A DNA stretch of 64,000 nucleotides. Origin: Epiperipatus broadwayi. Lineage: Eukaryota; Onychophora; Udeonychophora; Euonychophora; Peripatidae. Shown here in pieces: positions 1-12,396 of the stretch. Location of the stretch: contig JAQFVV010000014.1 of the NCBI GenBank assembly GCA_028023455.1, forward strand, positions 3,291,336 through 3,355,335. The letters run 5' to 3'. Both the position numbers and the translations under genes were made by a program. The notes below the pieces were generated by a model, which was not told where the DNA came from, did no database searches, and worked only from the letters and a program-made list of their open reading frames with translations. Numbering within the stretch: position 1 is the first letter of the stretch; the number at the start of each line of letters is the position of its first letter.

Positions 1-2100
1 CTCGACCCACATTATTTCACTCGATTTATTTTTTTTTTCATTATTTTTATCAAAACAAAATCGTATATATATAAAATAATTAGCCAACTCGGCAACGAAC
101 GCTAAAGAAATTTATCTGCATTATTTTTGCTCAGGGTATCTATGGGTTTTATGCTCGAAGCCTCACGTTGGAAAGCGCCAAACGCTAAAAAAAAATTTAA
201 CTATGTAACAGTCAAAACACGTGTATCTCGTTAACATATTGCAGAATTCGACCACCACACAGAACAGCAGCACCATCGAGTAGCGAAGCCACCGGTAATA
301 CTGAGTTCGAACATAGTTTATCGGTTCCACAATACAATCTACGGAATAACGCCTCTGATGCGACATAAGTAAACACTTCTTTAGGCACGGTGGTCAGGGA
401 GATGCACGAGATTCATGGGTTTTGTTTCCGAGTTGGCCAACAATCAAACGAATATTAATTAATATATATAATCGAGGAAATGTCTATAATGGGCATCGAA
501 TAAATGAAAACTTAACTACAGACGTATATTTAGAATTATTTATTTACGTATTTAATAAAAGAAAACATTATTAATGTGATTAATCATATTTTAAATTCAA
601 AGTCTCAACAGCTAATTGATAATATTATATATATAAAAATACATTTATTTATATGGAGCATTTATTTATATGAAGGCGTAATCTAGCTACCTAGGGTTCT
701 CGAGTGAGTATTTCTAATGCGTGCTGTAAGGAATTTATACTTTGCACTGCAAGAGTCATCAGTAACGGCGGACATACATTTATTTAATAAAATATTTATT
801 TTACGACAAAGGGCAAACATTTATTTGAGAGTATATGACGAAGATAATGCCGAGGCGGAGTGATAGAGAGAATAATAAACTAAATAAAAGAACACGTGGT
901 ACGCTTTAGAAGGGCGATGTAAAATGGCAGCGCTGAAACTGCAATGCCGTGAATAAGTTATAAGGGTTTCGGGTTGGTCTCTGCCGCGACCCGAAGAGGT
1001 AAGGTGTCACATGAGCATAACCAGGGACAAGCGGTCCGTGTCGCAATTTGCCAGCTGGCTGCGTGACGGTCGTCAAGCCCTACGGGAACATTATCATGTC
1101 CGCTTGTGTAGGACGACTGGGGTTAATTCAACCCTAGAGAATCCGGAGTATTCACGGCGTGGAATGAGCCATCGGGGCTTCAAAACGTAACACATGTATA
1201 ATATCTAAAAGATTGTGGTAATATTTAACTAGATTTCAAACTCGGCCCAACATTATCACCGTTGACTGAAAGAAAATTGGTGACTCTCAAAGAAATGAAA
1301 TTTACATAATTATTCATTAACATTTAATAATAAAAAAATATCTAAAAAGGGAATTATTACAGCGAGTATGCCAGCTATTACGGAGGAGTAGACCCTGCAT
1401 TACAATAACTGATTCTTTGAATGCGTGTCGATTTATATGAAATTTAAGTTATTTATAAAGCAAATATTAATGACAATTCGACACGCATTCACTGTTCAAG
1501 CGATTATGGATCTAGCATTAAAACTAAAACAATTGTGAGAAGGTAATATTTCAATGATAATTATAAATAAATGTAGATTTGAGAAATACACACCTAAGAA
1601 GGATAGAAGGGGGGGGGGTAAGCTAGATTATGCGAGAAATTTACAAATTACATTAATTCTCAAATTTTAGTTTCACAAGATTACAATTTTAACATTTAGA
1701 AGTTATACAAATAATAGGAGATGAGCTATAGCTTATTATTACTAGAGTACTCTATAATTTGGAATACACACACAGGTACCTGTTTTATAAGATGTTTTCG
1801 TCCATTGGTTTAATAGCAGATTGTTCGTAATTAGAAGTTTTCTTTCTTGTCCTGGGCATGTTGTTTTATTGATTTTTAACAGCAGCGGCTTTCTTGTTTA
1901 TTTCAGGCAGCAGATCATTTTGGTGTTTTTACGATGGGCAAGGTGAAGCTCGGCATATAGTGGGCCATCTCCCGGTGGAGAATAATTTCGGTGCTTACTC
2001 GGTCATACCTTGCAGTATTAATTTATTTAAGATATTTTAGACGCTCCACTCGAGAGCAAAGCTAAAATTCAAGTCCAAGTCTCCAGCAAGTCTAAGATGG
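1..2100. other. CpG-rich, apparently unique sequence without a recognisable gene
   Basis: CpG dinucleotides are clearly denser here than in the following 60 kb. Roughly 25 can be counted in positions 900-1200, including CCGCGA and several CCG/CGG steps. There is no ORF of useful length and no transposon hallmark. A GAG/GTAAGG splice-donor-like step lies near 1000, and an ATGGCAGCGCTG start gives only a 10-codon frame. It could be the promoter or 5' untranslated region of a gene to the left, or single-copy intergenic DNA in which CpG has not been lost. No product can be assigned. Confidence 0.35.
1419..1490. repeat. Short inverted repeat (13-bp perfect arms)
   Basis: GAATGCGTGTCGA at 1419-1431 is exactly reversed and complemented at 1478-1490, with a 46-bp AT-rich spacer. 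The arms are CpG-containing, unlike the spacer. It could be a cruciform or hairpin RNA, or the remnant termini of a very small element. No target duplication is visible. Confidence 0.5.
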
Positions 2101-2999
2101 CCTCCTTTTTCTTATCTTGATCTTTTAAATTTTCTGTTGAGATATTTTTAGGTTTTATTTATCTTGCCCTCAGGATAATCAATGCTCTGCTGGTTTTAAT
2201 TAGAAAGAAATTTGCTGTGCTATTGTTTGTTTTTCTTTACATTCGTTAATTACATTCTTTTGGAATTTTGCTATAATTAATTTATTATCTGTCACTGACC
2301 GATGCTTTTAAATTTTCAAAGACAAAAGGGAATAAAATTATTTTAACTTTAATTAATTATTGCATCAGATTTTGTTAGAATTATTATTTAACGAAATTTA
2401 AACTAAGCAACAAATACGAACTTTATAAAATTCAAAATAAATGATTAATATTACACAAAATTTATTTAGCTACAAGAAATCTAAATTATATTATTTTATC
2501 CGTATTTATTGCGTTTAATTTGAGATCGAAATGTGTGCGTGTTTATGCTGAATTCTACATATATTTATACATTTTTAATATTGTTACACACACAATTCGA
2601 TACCAAAAAGTTTAAATTTGGGTGGGATAGACCGGTCAGTGAGAGACGATAGAAAAAGGTGAAACTTGAGATTCGAATACGAATCTCACTGTTTCAATGT
2701 ATATGCCTTTGTCCAGGCTATTATGATATATTATACTTTTTTTTTTTTTAATCAGACACAGTGTTGAAAATCAGCATGAGACACTTAATAAATGTTAACA
2801 CAATAGCAACAGTTATTATGCAATATAAGACACTTATAGCATTAACAATATCTATGTTGGGGCAAGGAAATAATTATGCTTGACACTGATAATATAATTT
2901 AAATTAAAAAATTATAGTGGAGCTAATAATGAATTGTAAAGCTGAACATGTCTGGAGATATATATCAAATTATATTCTAATATTAATATTCAAATTCTA

Positions 3000-4130
3000 G
3001 GTAGATTGGATAAGGGAAATATGAATTAGCAAGAATACGAATGAGCACCTGATACTATGTGCAGATGGATCTACTTTATCCTATGTTTGAAATAGCATTA
3101 CTTTTTAATTTTACTATCTCTATCAGTAGCTATTCATTAGCTCTCTTAACCATCCAAGATATTTCAAGCATTCTTTGATAACATTTCATTTCAAAAAACA
3201 CCAATCCTTATCTACTCTTGTTTATTCAATGTCCATGATTTACATTCATACATTGCAAAGGACAATATCAAACTCGGTCAAGATACTTATGACACTCTTT
3301 TTCCATACAGGCACCAATTTTGTAAAATGCTTTTGATGCCAACAATAATCATCCATTTACCTCAGTATGACATCCTTCAGCTTGAATTAGTCTGAAGCCC
3401 AGATAAAAAAATTTAAGCCTGATTCAGCTAATGCCCTCCATTATTATTTTTACTAATCTTTTGATTGATCACATTTTCTTAAGTTGCTTATTTTTAGATT
3501 TAGTTTTTTATTTTGCTTCTGCTCTTATCAATAAATCTACCAGATTCAGTCATGATTATGCTGTAGCCATAATCATCTGTATATTGCAAATTATATTACT
3601 CAGCTTCCTTGTATGCAAAATCTCTGAAAACTATCCAAAACCTCCTTCATGGCTACTTCTACTATAATATTGAATAAGTACAATGTCAACAAATATCACT
3701 GTCTTATCCCTTGATGTAAATTAAAACCAGAGTATGTCAGTGCTGAATTTTTTGTCTTCTATATAAGAAAGTTAGCAGCTGAACCAAATGCGGAGAGTAT
3801 AAAGTTTGTCATGAAATATGGAAACAAAAAGTTTTTTTATGATCTATAAAATTAATTATTTGATTTCTCTTGTTCCTGAATACAATACAAGAATTAGATT
3901 CAGCACCATCAACACTATTCTGTCAAATGAACATATCCAGAGAGTAGTCACATCATCAATTCATCCATTTTCCAATTCTCTTCCTTGCCAGCTCTTCAAT
4001 TCCAGGTAACTTCCCATTTTATATCATCCAACAATATCAGTCTCTTCCATCCTTCTTTTTATTTCCATTCACCAATCCCGCCAAAACATATTTCATTAAA
4101 CTATATCTTTTTCTTAACCTAATCCAAAAT
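3000..4130 (-). pseudogene. LINE reverse transcriptase fragment, heavily decayed
   Basis: Read on the minus strand, conserved pieces of a non-LTR reverse transcriptase appear in order but broken by stops and frameshifts. A block around 3640-3720 reads LFNIIVEVAMKEVLDSFQ after GIRQ, resembling the GVRQGDxLSPxLFNI motif. It is followed by the fingers-palm region and, near 3150-3330, by VWKKSVIS and KCLKYLGW-like pieces typical of the thumb and connector region. The segment corresponds to the middle and C-terminal part of an RTE/CR1-like protein. It is far too degraded to be functional, and neither the endonuclease domain nor the 3' end is recognisable next to it. Confidence 0.6.
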
Positions 4131-5019
4131 AATTTCTGTTTCTTTCTCTGATTTCCTCAATCAATCTTCTTTTTTTATTTACTCTTTTCAAAACTTCTTC
4201 ATTTATTATTTTAGTCATCCAACTGATAATCTGTATAATAGATTATTGATTATCTTATACTTATAGTATCATGAAATTTAATTGCTACTCATAAACAAAT
4301 TAACTACATGAAAATTAACGAGTCTTAATAAAAAATAATAATAATAATAAGTTAATATTAAAATAGCATATGCTCATTTAGATTTAATTCTCAGCCAGAA
4401 ATAAGAAAGATATTACTAGACAACAAGAAATTATTATTATGCGAAAACACTTTATTATCATTTGCCAGAGTTTCCATTACTTGCCACACCCTTAACTTAA
4501 GTCATTAACTTCTAAAACTGCGTCGTAATGAACGTCCTTCTTATAAATTATTTATTTGCTATAGCAAATATCCGTATAATTAACTCAAAATTGAATTTTT
4601 AAATAAACAGTTGTTCATTTATATATTCTATATAAAATATGATCTTAAAGGAAAAAAATACTGATTGAAATGAAAGAACAAAAAGTTGCATAGATATTTT
4701 AATTATAAAAAACAAACATTAAGTTAGCGTTAAATAATATTCGGCTAAAAATGTTATCTTTACTTTTTGTTTTTAATGGTCAACTTAAATAAAAAATTTT
4801 ATTCCCGATATTCACCATGCTATCCAATACAACTTTGATTAATGCATACAAAAGAAGAAAGAAAATCCATTAAAATATATATGTAAGTTAGAAAGATATC
4901 ACTCTCCCCTCTTCCTTTCACCCCCCCCCCCCATTTATTAAATTGTATATCCTGAGATCTTTCTATATATTTGTTTTGTAGGTAAATATTTGTATGAAAA
5001 TGAAGATCGTATGTTTTTC

Positions 5020-5420
5020 AAATGTTACAGTAAGATTTTAATCTTAAATAATTCCTTTTTTTGCCAGTGTTTACTTATGAATGTGAGACTTAGACATTTA
5101 ATAAAAGAGCAACACAGATCTCGCAGACAGCACAACAAAGAAGTGAAAGATATATGAAAAAACAATGAATATCCCTGACATCATTGAAAGAAAAGACTGA
5201 AATGATGATGTCTTAGATATCATATCAGGAGAGATAACACTGAAGGATATTTAATATTTTAAAATGGCTCCAAAGAGATTATAAAAGATCTAGAAAAAAG
5301 GATCATGATAAAGACATTTGAAGGGCAGATGTGCAGAAGAGAAGCTAGGTTTAGAGAAACTGGATTAAACATAGAAAATTGGAGATCTTTCCAATATAAA
5401 CTTCAAATATTCAAATTTCT
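5020..5420 (+). pseudogene. LINE C-terminal fragment
   Basis: The plus strand reads TYECET, then RATQISQTAQQRSERYM and, further on, LKWLQRDYKRSRKKDHDKDI with scattered stops. This order matches the C-terminal tail of invertebrate non-LTR endonuclease/reverse-transcriptase proteins: YGCETWTL, then TTQRAMERxML, then MKWxWAGHVxR. It lies opposite in strand to the LINE piece at 3000-4130, so it is a separate insertion or an inverted 5' truncation. No poly(A) tail or target duplication could be fixed. Confidence 0.55.
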
Positions 5421-7799
5421 TTCAGATAAGTGAAGAACAAATTAATTATGATTGTTTATAATAGTATTTTAGATAAGTTAATAATAACTTCCCCCATAAT
5501 TTTCTAATCCTTATGCAAAAATACAACAATTCAGTAATCAGCTTGGTAACTTCTGAGAAGCATTTATTTGTGTGCTCCACTTCTTTTCATTGCTGCTAAA
5601 TCATTTTTATTCAAAAATATGATGATCAGTACGAATGTTTTTTTTTCTTTAAGATATTTGTTTGTAATGAGTTTTTCGTTAAAACAGAACTCAAATAAAT
5701 ATTGTTTATCCATTCTGCACAGTTTTATGACTTTCAAATATCCTTAATATAATTATTCAATAAAAAGAATCCATTTGACATATATAAATAATCTTTGTAT
5801 AGATTAATCACTACTTCCATTATTTTAAATCTAAAAAAACATTTATTCTCTTTATTACATTCTGTTTGATCCTGTGCAAATATTATTTAGATCACAATTT
5901 TAAAAACAAATATTTTTAAGAGCAGTACTAAATAGAAATATGACTCATTAAAAGAGTCAACAATATTAAAACCCTTGTAGCATTCAAATTCTGTATCTGT
6001 CATCCGTAATTTAAATTTGGATCAGGTAAAAGACAATCAGGGGTCAAACTTTATTTTTGGGTTGTCAGCCCATACCCAAATCTACTAGTTACCCAGTAAG
6101 AAAGTAAAATAATGTTAAATAGGCTACTTCAGGATAAAGGCCTCTCCAACAACTCTTTATATAAGAGCAATGAAGGAGAATTAACCAGAATTACCAATTG
6201 CTGGATAGGGAGCATTTGGAAAATTTTCCAAAACTTATCCATCATGATCTATATTCATAATTTAGTCAAATGATTATGGACTGTCTATCTGAAAAAAAAT
6301 CACTTAGATTTGACTCTAAGATGTAAGCTTGGTAGGTGGCTGTGCTATTTCTATACCAAGAACTCATCATTGGATAATCTAGATATTATTAACTAGAAGA
6401 TAAATCAAGGGTGTTAGGTGAATGTTGAGCATTGATTTGTAAAAACAAAAATACCATTGTAATATGAAACAGCCTTTATCATTGGTAAGGAAGGTGTCAT
6501 ATGTTTTATTCTTTATTAGGATACAAAAATCATTGCACTTAAAAGTTATCAACATCATTTAAATTGAAGCTACTGTTGATGTTTCTCAATCTGTAAAAAT
6601 TTATTTTCTTTATTGATATTAATATCTTTATTCCATTGCATTGTTTCTATTCTGAAGAGTCTTGATACTCAAATGTTTGTTTTTCTATTTTATTGCCTTT
6701 TCTATTACTAATAGGTTTCCCTTGTTTTAGGAATTATGTTTTATGCCATATTGTTTTTTGTTTTTTTTTACTATAAATGTTTTTAGCTTCTGCAGTTAAA
6801 TATTTTGCCACTTTTTAAACATTCTTCTTACGTTGGTGTTAATATTTTTGTTTTCCATTAAGATATTTCTGCCAATTGCCAGTATGATTATAATTAATTC
6901 TGAAAAATATGTACAATGTAACATATATCTCAAACATTCATAGCTATAGAAACAGTATAAATCAAGAATGAAAAGAAAAAAATATAAGTGAATTTTGCAT
7001 ACATCATTAATAGCCATTTGTAAAAAAAATATGGTCATTCTAACTTCAGAAGACAAACAAAGAATAAGAATTAAAAATTTGTGATGATTATATAAACTAC
7101 CACACATGCATCCATGTATATCACATACCATTTCTTTAGGTTGTTTATTTGATTTATATGATAGTGTCTTTAAATTTTGTTTGGAGCGAGTTCTTTGAAA
7201 GACTTTAAATCTTGACTAATGAAAGTTTTCCATCACGTTATATACTTAGATTTGTTTTCTCCATGAAAGTAATAAGAATTACACTTATTGAAATATCTTT
7301 GAAATAATCTTAACAATGTAAAAGGGATCTCAAACAAAAACCATATTCATATTTACTATAAAATATATTTTTATAAAATCTACTGTTTCTACCCTTCAAA
7401 TACATATCGAATGAAGATATGTCTTTACCATATTGGATCTAACAGAATCACATCCAGCAACCCAAGAATATAATGATGATCAAGCATTTCTGCCGTCACA
7501 TTTTTAGAATTGGATCACTGCTCATTTCCATGTAATAAATGAATAAAATGACCCTATATGCATCAAATTAAAGGGTATAACAATGATAAAATATTCTACT
7601 TTTTAATTGCAAATTTAGAAATATTAGATTGGAATCTGTGCTATATTGCAAAATACTGGCTCAACTTAATATTTATATAACTATTAATAATTTTAAATTA
7701 ATTTATTTTCTCAAACTAACAACTGTGCAAGCAAAAAATTGATAATATATATTTTTTTATTATTGTTAAAGCAGTTGAGTTTTTTTTTTTTAGAATATT
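5421..7799. other. No gene seen
   Basis: AT-rich sequence with runs of T and A. A stretch at 6050-6160 (GTCAGCCCATACCC followed by AGGATAAAGGCCTCTCC) is more GC-rich and looks like a repeat 3' end, but I cannot place it in a family. The longest open frames here have no recognisable motif. Confidence 0.4.
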
Positions 7800-7969
7800 A
7801 ATAATAATAATGTGAAAGGCTGAAACCTTTGACAGAAGTGCCTTAAAAATGCTTATATGACAGCCAATCAGATGTAATAATGACTGCATAGGAAACTCTC
7901 AAGTCAAAACCCAAGGCAGAGATTTTACAAGAAAAAGATGGGGGTTTAGCCTTTCATGTTATTATTATA
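7800..7969. mobile_element. Small MITE-like element with 22-bp terminal inverted repeats
   Basis: The left end at 7800-7821 (ATAATAATGTGAAAGGCT core) matches the reverse complement of 7948-7969 with only a few differences. This gives a 170-bp element without coding capacity. The AATAAT-rich outer part of the repeat makes the exact edge and the target duplication ambiguous (TA or TAATA are possible). Its superfamily is not determined. Confidence 0.55.
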
Positions 7970-8627
7970 CCATTTGCTTGCGCTTAATAAATTAATATAT
8001 TTAAGAATAATAAGTGAAACACAAATTTATATGTCATATTCAAAACATAAAAACTTTCTGTAGATCAAAGTTTAAATTAACATAAACAGCACTATTATTT
8101 GCTGATTGTAACTCTAAAACTCAAGAAAATGAAGTCCTCATTTTTTGTCTTAATTGATTTATATTAAAAACCCTATCATATCTACATTGCATTTGCAAGT
8201 TTTTTTTCCTAAAGCCATATATAAGCCACCACAGTATTAAAACTTTTTTCATTCCATTATGTAAAAATTGCTTAATAGGAATAAACCTTGCTGGACAATG
8301 AGGTGATTTCAATCATTTTACCAACTGCTTCATTTGCTGAGGCAACACCTAGACCAAAATAATTAATATATAGATCATGCTCTTATGGTTTCTTTTGTCT
8401 AATAACAAAAATCATATCTATAATATCTCTTGATTTCTCTGAAACCACATTAAGCCCCTAAGAATTATTCACCTATAACTGGAAACTTACACAATGTGTA
8501 TTTAATGCAAGATTTCAAATATTAAAACTCGGAATATTTATAGACCACAAAAGTCTACACAAACTACAAAATATACACAATACAATCCTGGTATTAATGA
8601 AAATATACAACACAAAGGTTTTTTTGT

Positions 8628-8792
8628 TAAACAGGCAAAACTCTCCATACAGTAGTGCCACCCTGTGCCAATTAGAGTAATCAATGGATGCCAGAAGGCT
8701 TGTGCATAAAATCCCCACAAGCCTTCTGGCATCCATTGATTACTCTGGTTGGCATAGTGTGGCACTGCTATATGAAGAGTTTTGCCTGTTTA
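8628..8792. repeat. Palindromic repeat with about 76-bp arms (family C relative)
   Basis: The left arm, 8628-8703, and right arm, 8717-8792, are near-identical inverted copies around a 13-bp loop. The innermost 38 bp are essentially perfect (the GATGCCAGAAGGCTTGT core). The outer part (GGCAAAACTCTCCATA) recurs at 16545-16585 and 58020-58060, and a diverged version is at 41600-41680, so the arm is a piece of a dispersed family. A transcript would fold into a long hairpin. It may be two head-to-head terminal repeats of the palindromic element family described at 28553 and 41250. Confidence 0.7.
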
Positions 8793-9239
8793 ATAAGTTA
8801 TGTGCTAGCATAAGAGATAGTGATCATGTGATGTTTTTTTGTTGTCATAATTATCAAAGTTGTTAATTCTTTCCCAACAGTATGAAAGTAATTGAACTTA
8901 ACAGCCATTTTCAATTTTACTTTGTACTGACAAAAACCATCTTTTTAATCTTTTAAGTAAATAAAAATTTAAAATTATTGTATATAATACATTTATAAAT
9001 GATTATAATTTATTGCAAAATTACCAAGCTTACTGCACAGACAATTATGATGTCATCATCCTCAAATAAATACCTTCATGGTTATTACTATGCATTTTTT
9101 CAAGCTAAAAATTATATCATTTTTATCCAGATATATTCATTAATATTTAATTAAAGATTAATATATTTATTATTTTTGAAAACAGTCACATATAATAATT
9201 AATTCAATTCCATTCTCTTTTTTTCATGTCTAATATCTT

Positions 9240-9385
9240 AAATATATATATAAGTTCTATTTCACCATGTATACTTTAATCATATAAATAAAGATATCTG
9301 GAAAAGGTAAATAATTCCCAAGATACTTTATGCTGAATAGTCATCAGTTGGCCCAGATAACAATCTCTCATATATCTATAATTCT
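9240..9385 (-). repeat. Family D repeat, diverged copy with hammerhead remnant
   Basis: The sequence around CATCAGTTGGCCCAGATAAC matches the family D repeat at 49966-52995 and 59040-59222. On the minus strand the CTGATGA core is kept at 9341-9347. CCAA and TTGG flank the fold as the inner part of stem I, but the GAAA box is degraded to AAAG and stem II is short, so the ribozyme core is probably dead. Useful as an outgroup copy for the family. Confidence 0.55.
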
Positions 9386-10389
9386 TCATCAGTTTTTATT
9401 AATATAAAATTATTATAATTTATTGTGAAAGTCAAATTTCTGCACTCACAATTATGACAACCTACTCTTCATATAAATAACCCTAAAAGTTACTCTTCAT
9501 ATAAATGCATTATTATTAATCATTTTTAACCAATAGATGAAATGACTTGGCACTTGACATTAGAACACATTTGCATTAATATATAAAAGCAGCTTTTTGA
9601 TAAAAAATTGTGTGATAATAAGTTTTCATTTTATTTAAGTTGAAGTTGTTACCCAGGAATAAATAATCTTTGGGGCCATAATATAAATCTTCACTTTTTG
9701 GGAAATATTTTAAATCACTATAATACTGCTTTCATTAGAGCTCATAACATTGTTAAATCATAGAATGTATTTGTTTTGGATAATTGTTGTATATTTCAAT
9801 ATCTACACTTCTTTTTACAAATCAAAAATCTTGATTTAAATACCTTATAACTATAACTATTGTTGAGGAATTTTGTGGTTGGGAAAATACTGTAAAAAGA
9901 TTTGACATCATTATAAAGCAATGATTTATACAATAACATATTTCATCACACTTTCATAGAAGAGTAAATCTCCAATTAGCATTATGACTGAATTTAATGG
10001 TGTGTTATTAGCAAATCATTATTTACTATATGGGTTATATTAAAAATGTTCATTTAATCTCATGATAATTCAACATTAATAGATCATTATGTGTCATATG
10101 AGTTGTGTTAAATATATTCATTTGATTTTTTATATCCAGAAAAATCAATTCCTATCTCCAAAGTATGATAATTTTGACAATTTTATTAAATCTGCTTACA
10201 ATTAGCAAGAGTGGCTATTACATGATCATTCAAGGGTTAATTTAGCATTTGTGAATTATCAAACCACTTTTTATGTCAACCAAGATCATATTCTGTTGGT
10301 GCATTTAGAATCCTCTAAGAATGGAATTAAATAAGAATGAAACTGGGATGTACACTATATTTTGTTTCAAATCCCACTCACACACATCA
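9386..10389. other. No gene seen
   Basis: AT-rich sequence with no coding motif, RNA gene or clear terminal repeat. Confidence 0.4.
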
Positions 10390-10886
10390 TACATAGTGTG
10401 TAATAGCTCACATTTTGTTGATAAATTTTAATTTAAATAGAATACATATTGTTTATAGAACTGCAAGTATGCATTGCTGTTCAACACATACATATATAAC
10501 ACAGACTTTTTATATGTTCAGTATGCATAAGTCAAATGAAGAAGGGAAATATAGGATTGAAACAACAATTCATAAGAAAAGTAATATAGATAATAATATA
10601 ACCAATTGGCATTCAAATACAAATATAAAATAAATACAATACATTCTAGAATCCATAGAGCAGTACATTATTGTTCAAGTAAAGAATATTATATTAAACA
10701 AATAGATTTAATAAAAGAAGAATTATAAATGATGATTATCCAAATAAATTTATAAAATATATTACTTTTTTTTATGATTATATAAATAATAATAAAAAGG
10801 AAAAAAGTAGTAAAAAGACAGGAAATAAATAACTATGCAGTTAAAAATTTAAGTAAAGTTATACATAAATTTAATAAAAAATTTAA

Positions 10887-12130
10887 GGTACTCATCTTAT
10901 AGCTAAAGACGCCACTCTATGGTGCCGTTTTCACACTAAAACACATAAAAATGCTGTTTCCACTGCCGACACGTTCGAACCCGCGTTTTCTGTAATACAA
11001 CTTTTTTGTTGTGCTACAGAATGCAGGCCGCTATGTCGCATCACAGTACAGCATGTATGTCGCATCGCAGCAAATACATTTTCCGAATTTGCACAGTTTA
11101 TAAAATAGTTACGGCTCGATGAGAGAGTTTGTATTTGAGTTGGATGGAAATGTTGTTTTCATTGGATTTTTTTTTATTTTAAAGTATTGAAATGTTCAGA
11201 TTTTTTAAAGTAATAATTCTAAGACTTTTTACAACATACTTTATTGAAGTTTTAATTGAGAAAATGTTAAATATCTATGTTTTTAGTGAGTTGTAATTAG
11301 GTAACACGTCAAGTAACATACTGTTCATAACATTCCATGAGACAAAGAAGATTCTACCGTGTGTATATTTTTGAAGTAAAAAAGAGCGGTACCAAAAAAA
11401 TATCCAGTAAGAAAAGTACAAATATACACGATTTTCTGTAAATTTCATAAAAATCAAATATTATAAACATGTTTAATAAGTAAAGAAGACATTTATATGT
11501 GTTTGTTGTTGTTTAAAAAAGTTTGAGTTTCTTTATTTTGTCTGAGTACGTTTACGATTTTGAATTTTTTTATTTTAGCATTACAAACAAACAGAACACT
11601 AACCCTAAAACTAACCCTAAACCTAACCATAACAACTTTTACTTTTTATTGTCATTCTATTTGAAGTAAAAAAATAGCCGTAATATCTCTTTGTCTGTAA
11701 AAAAAAAAAAAAAAAGTAAAACGAAGACTAAAAAAATAAAAAATAGACTAATAAATTTTACTTTTTATTACGATTATTATTTTTTAGTTAAACAACAACA
11801 ACAAAAAAAGTCATAACACAAGTAAAAAAATATCCGTTAAAAAAATTGATAAAAAAAAGCCGTAACACAATTAAAAAAATATACAATAGAAAAAACACGA
11901 ATCAAATTGTAATTTGTTGATTTTATTTTACATTTATTATTATCATTTAAATTGTATACGTTAATAAAAAATAATATTTATAAAAGACGATTTTGTTTTG
12001 TTTTTATTTTCGCATTACAAAAAAGCACAGCACAATTGTTATAATCAATGGCCCAGGAATGGTCATATTTTATAGTTTTAGCTTGAAAATGGCGCCATCC
12101 AATGGCATCTTTATCTATAAAACAAGCACC
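10887..12130. mobile_element. Non-autonomous DNA transposon, 56-bp TIRs, 8-bp target duplication
   Basis: AAATTTAA at 10879-10886 is repeated at 12131-12138, immediately outside inverted ends. The left end GGTACTCATCTTATAGCTAA and the complement of the right end GGTGCTTGTTTTATAGATAA match over about 56 bp, including a GC-richer GACGCCACTCTATGGTGCC segment. The 1244-bp interior is strongly AT-rich, has no coding capacity and contains a short run of CCCTAA-like repeats near 11600. An 8-bp duplication fits hAT, P or Merlin-like elements; termini beginning GG favour Merlin over hAT, but this is unproven. Confidence 0.75.
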
Positions 12131-12304
12131 AAATTTAATAATATAATAAATGTTAAAGTAGTCAATAAAAAGAGATAAATATGATTAGTATTTTAGAAAA
12201 TAAGTATATTAGTAATTATAATAAAAATTCAGATACTGAAATAAAATGAATATATGAAATTAATTGTAAAAAGTGTCAAATTAATAATACAAAGTAAATT
12301 ATAT

Positions 12305-12396
12305 CATCAAGCATTGGTAGATGAGTGGTTAGCACAGCTGTCTTACAAGTAGTTGTCTTGGGTTTGCTTTCCGGTCGATGCTTTGACACATGAAAA
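12305..12396 (+). mobile_element. Short tRNA-derived SINE inside the PLE endonuclease
   Basis: AAAGTAAATTATAT at 12291-12304 is duplicated at 12397-12410. The 92-bp insert has a tRNA-like head with an A-box-like TGAGTGGTTAGCAC and a B-box-like GGTTTGCTTTCC, then GATGCTTTGACACATG and an A tract. The same head-plus-TGACATATG arrangement occurs at 19652-19735 and 28668-28774, defining one family. It splits the YIGET motif of the host PLE. Confidence 0.85.

Noticed and set aside
4921-4933. C12-13 run (and G9-10 runs near 1610, 19530 and 20510) as regulatory G-quadruplexes
   Set aside because: Single homopolymer runs without spaced G tracts; more likely slippage products.
6796-7131. 111-codon minus-strand open frame
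   Set aside because: Hydrophobic, AT-driven composition with no motif, no flanking gene structure and no homologue I recognise.
11597-11635. Telomere-like CCCTAA repeats
   Set aside because: Only a few imperfect units inside a nested DNA transposon, with no long array. Not evidence for a telomere or interstitial telomeric block.
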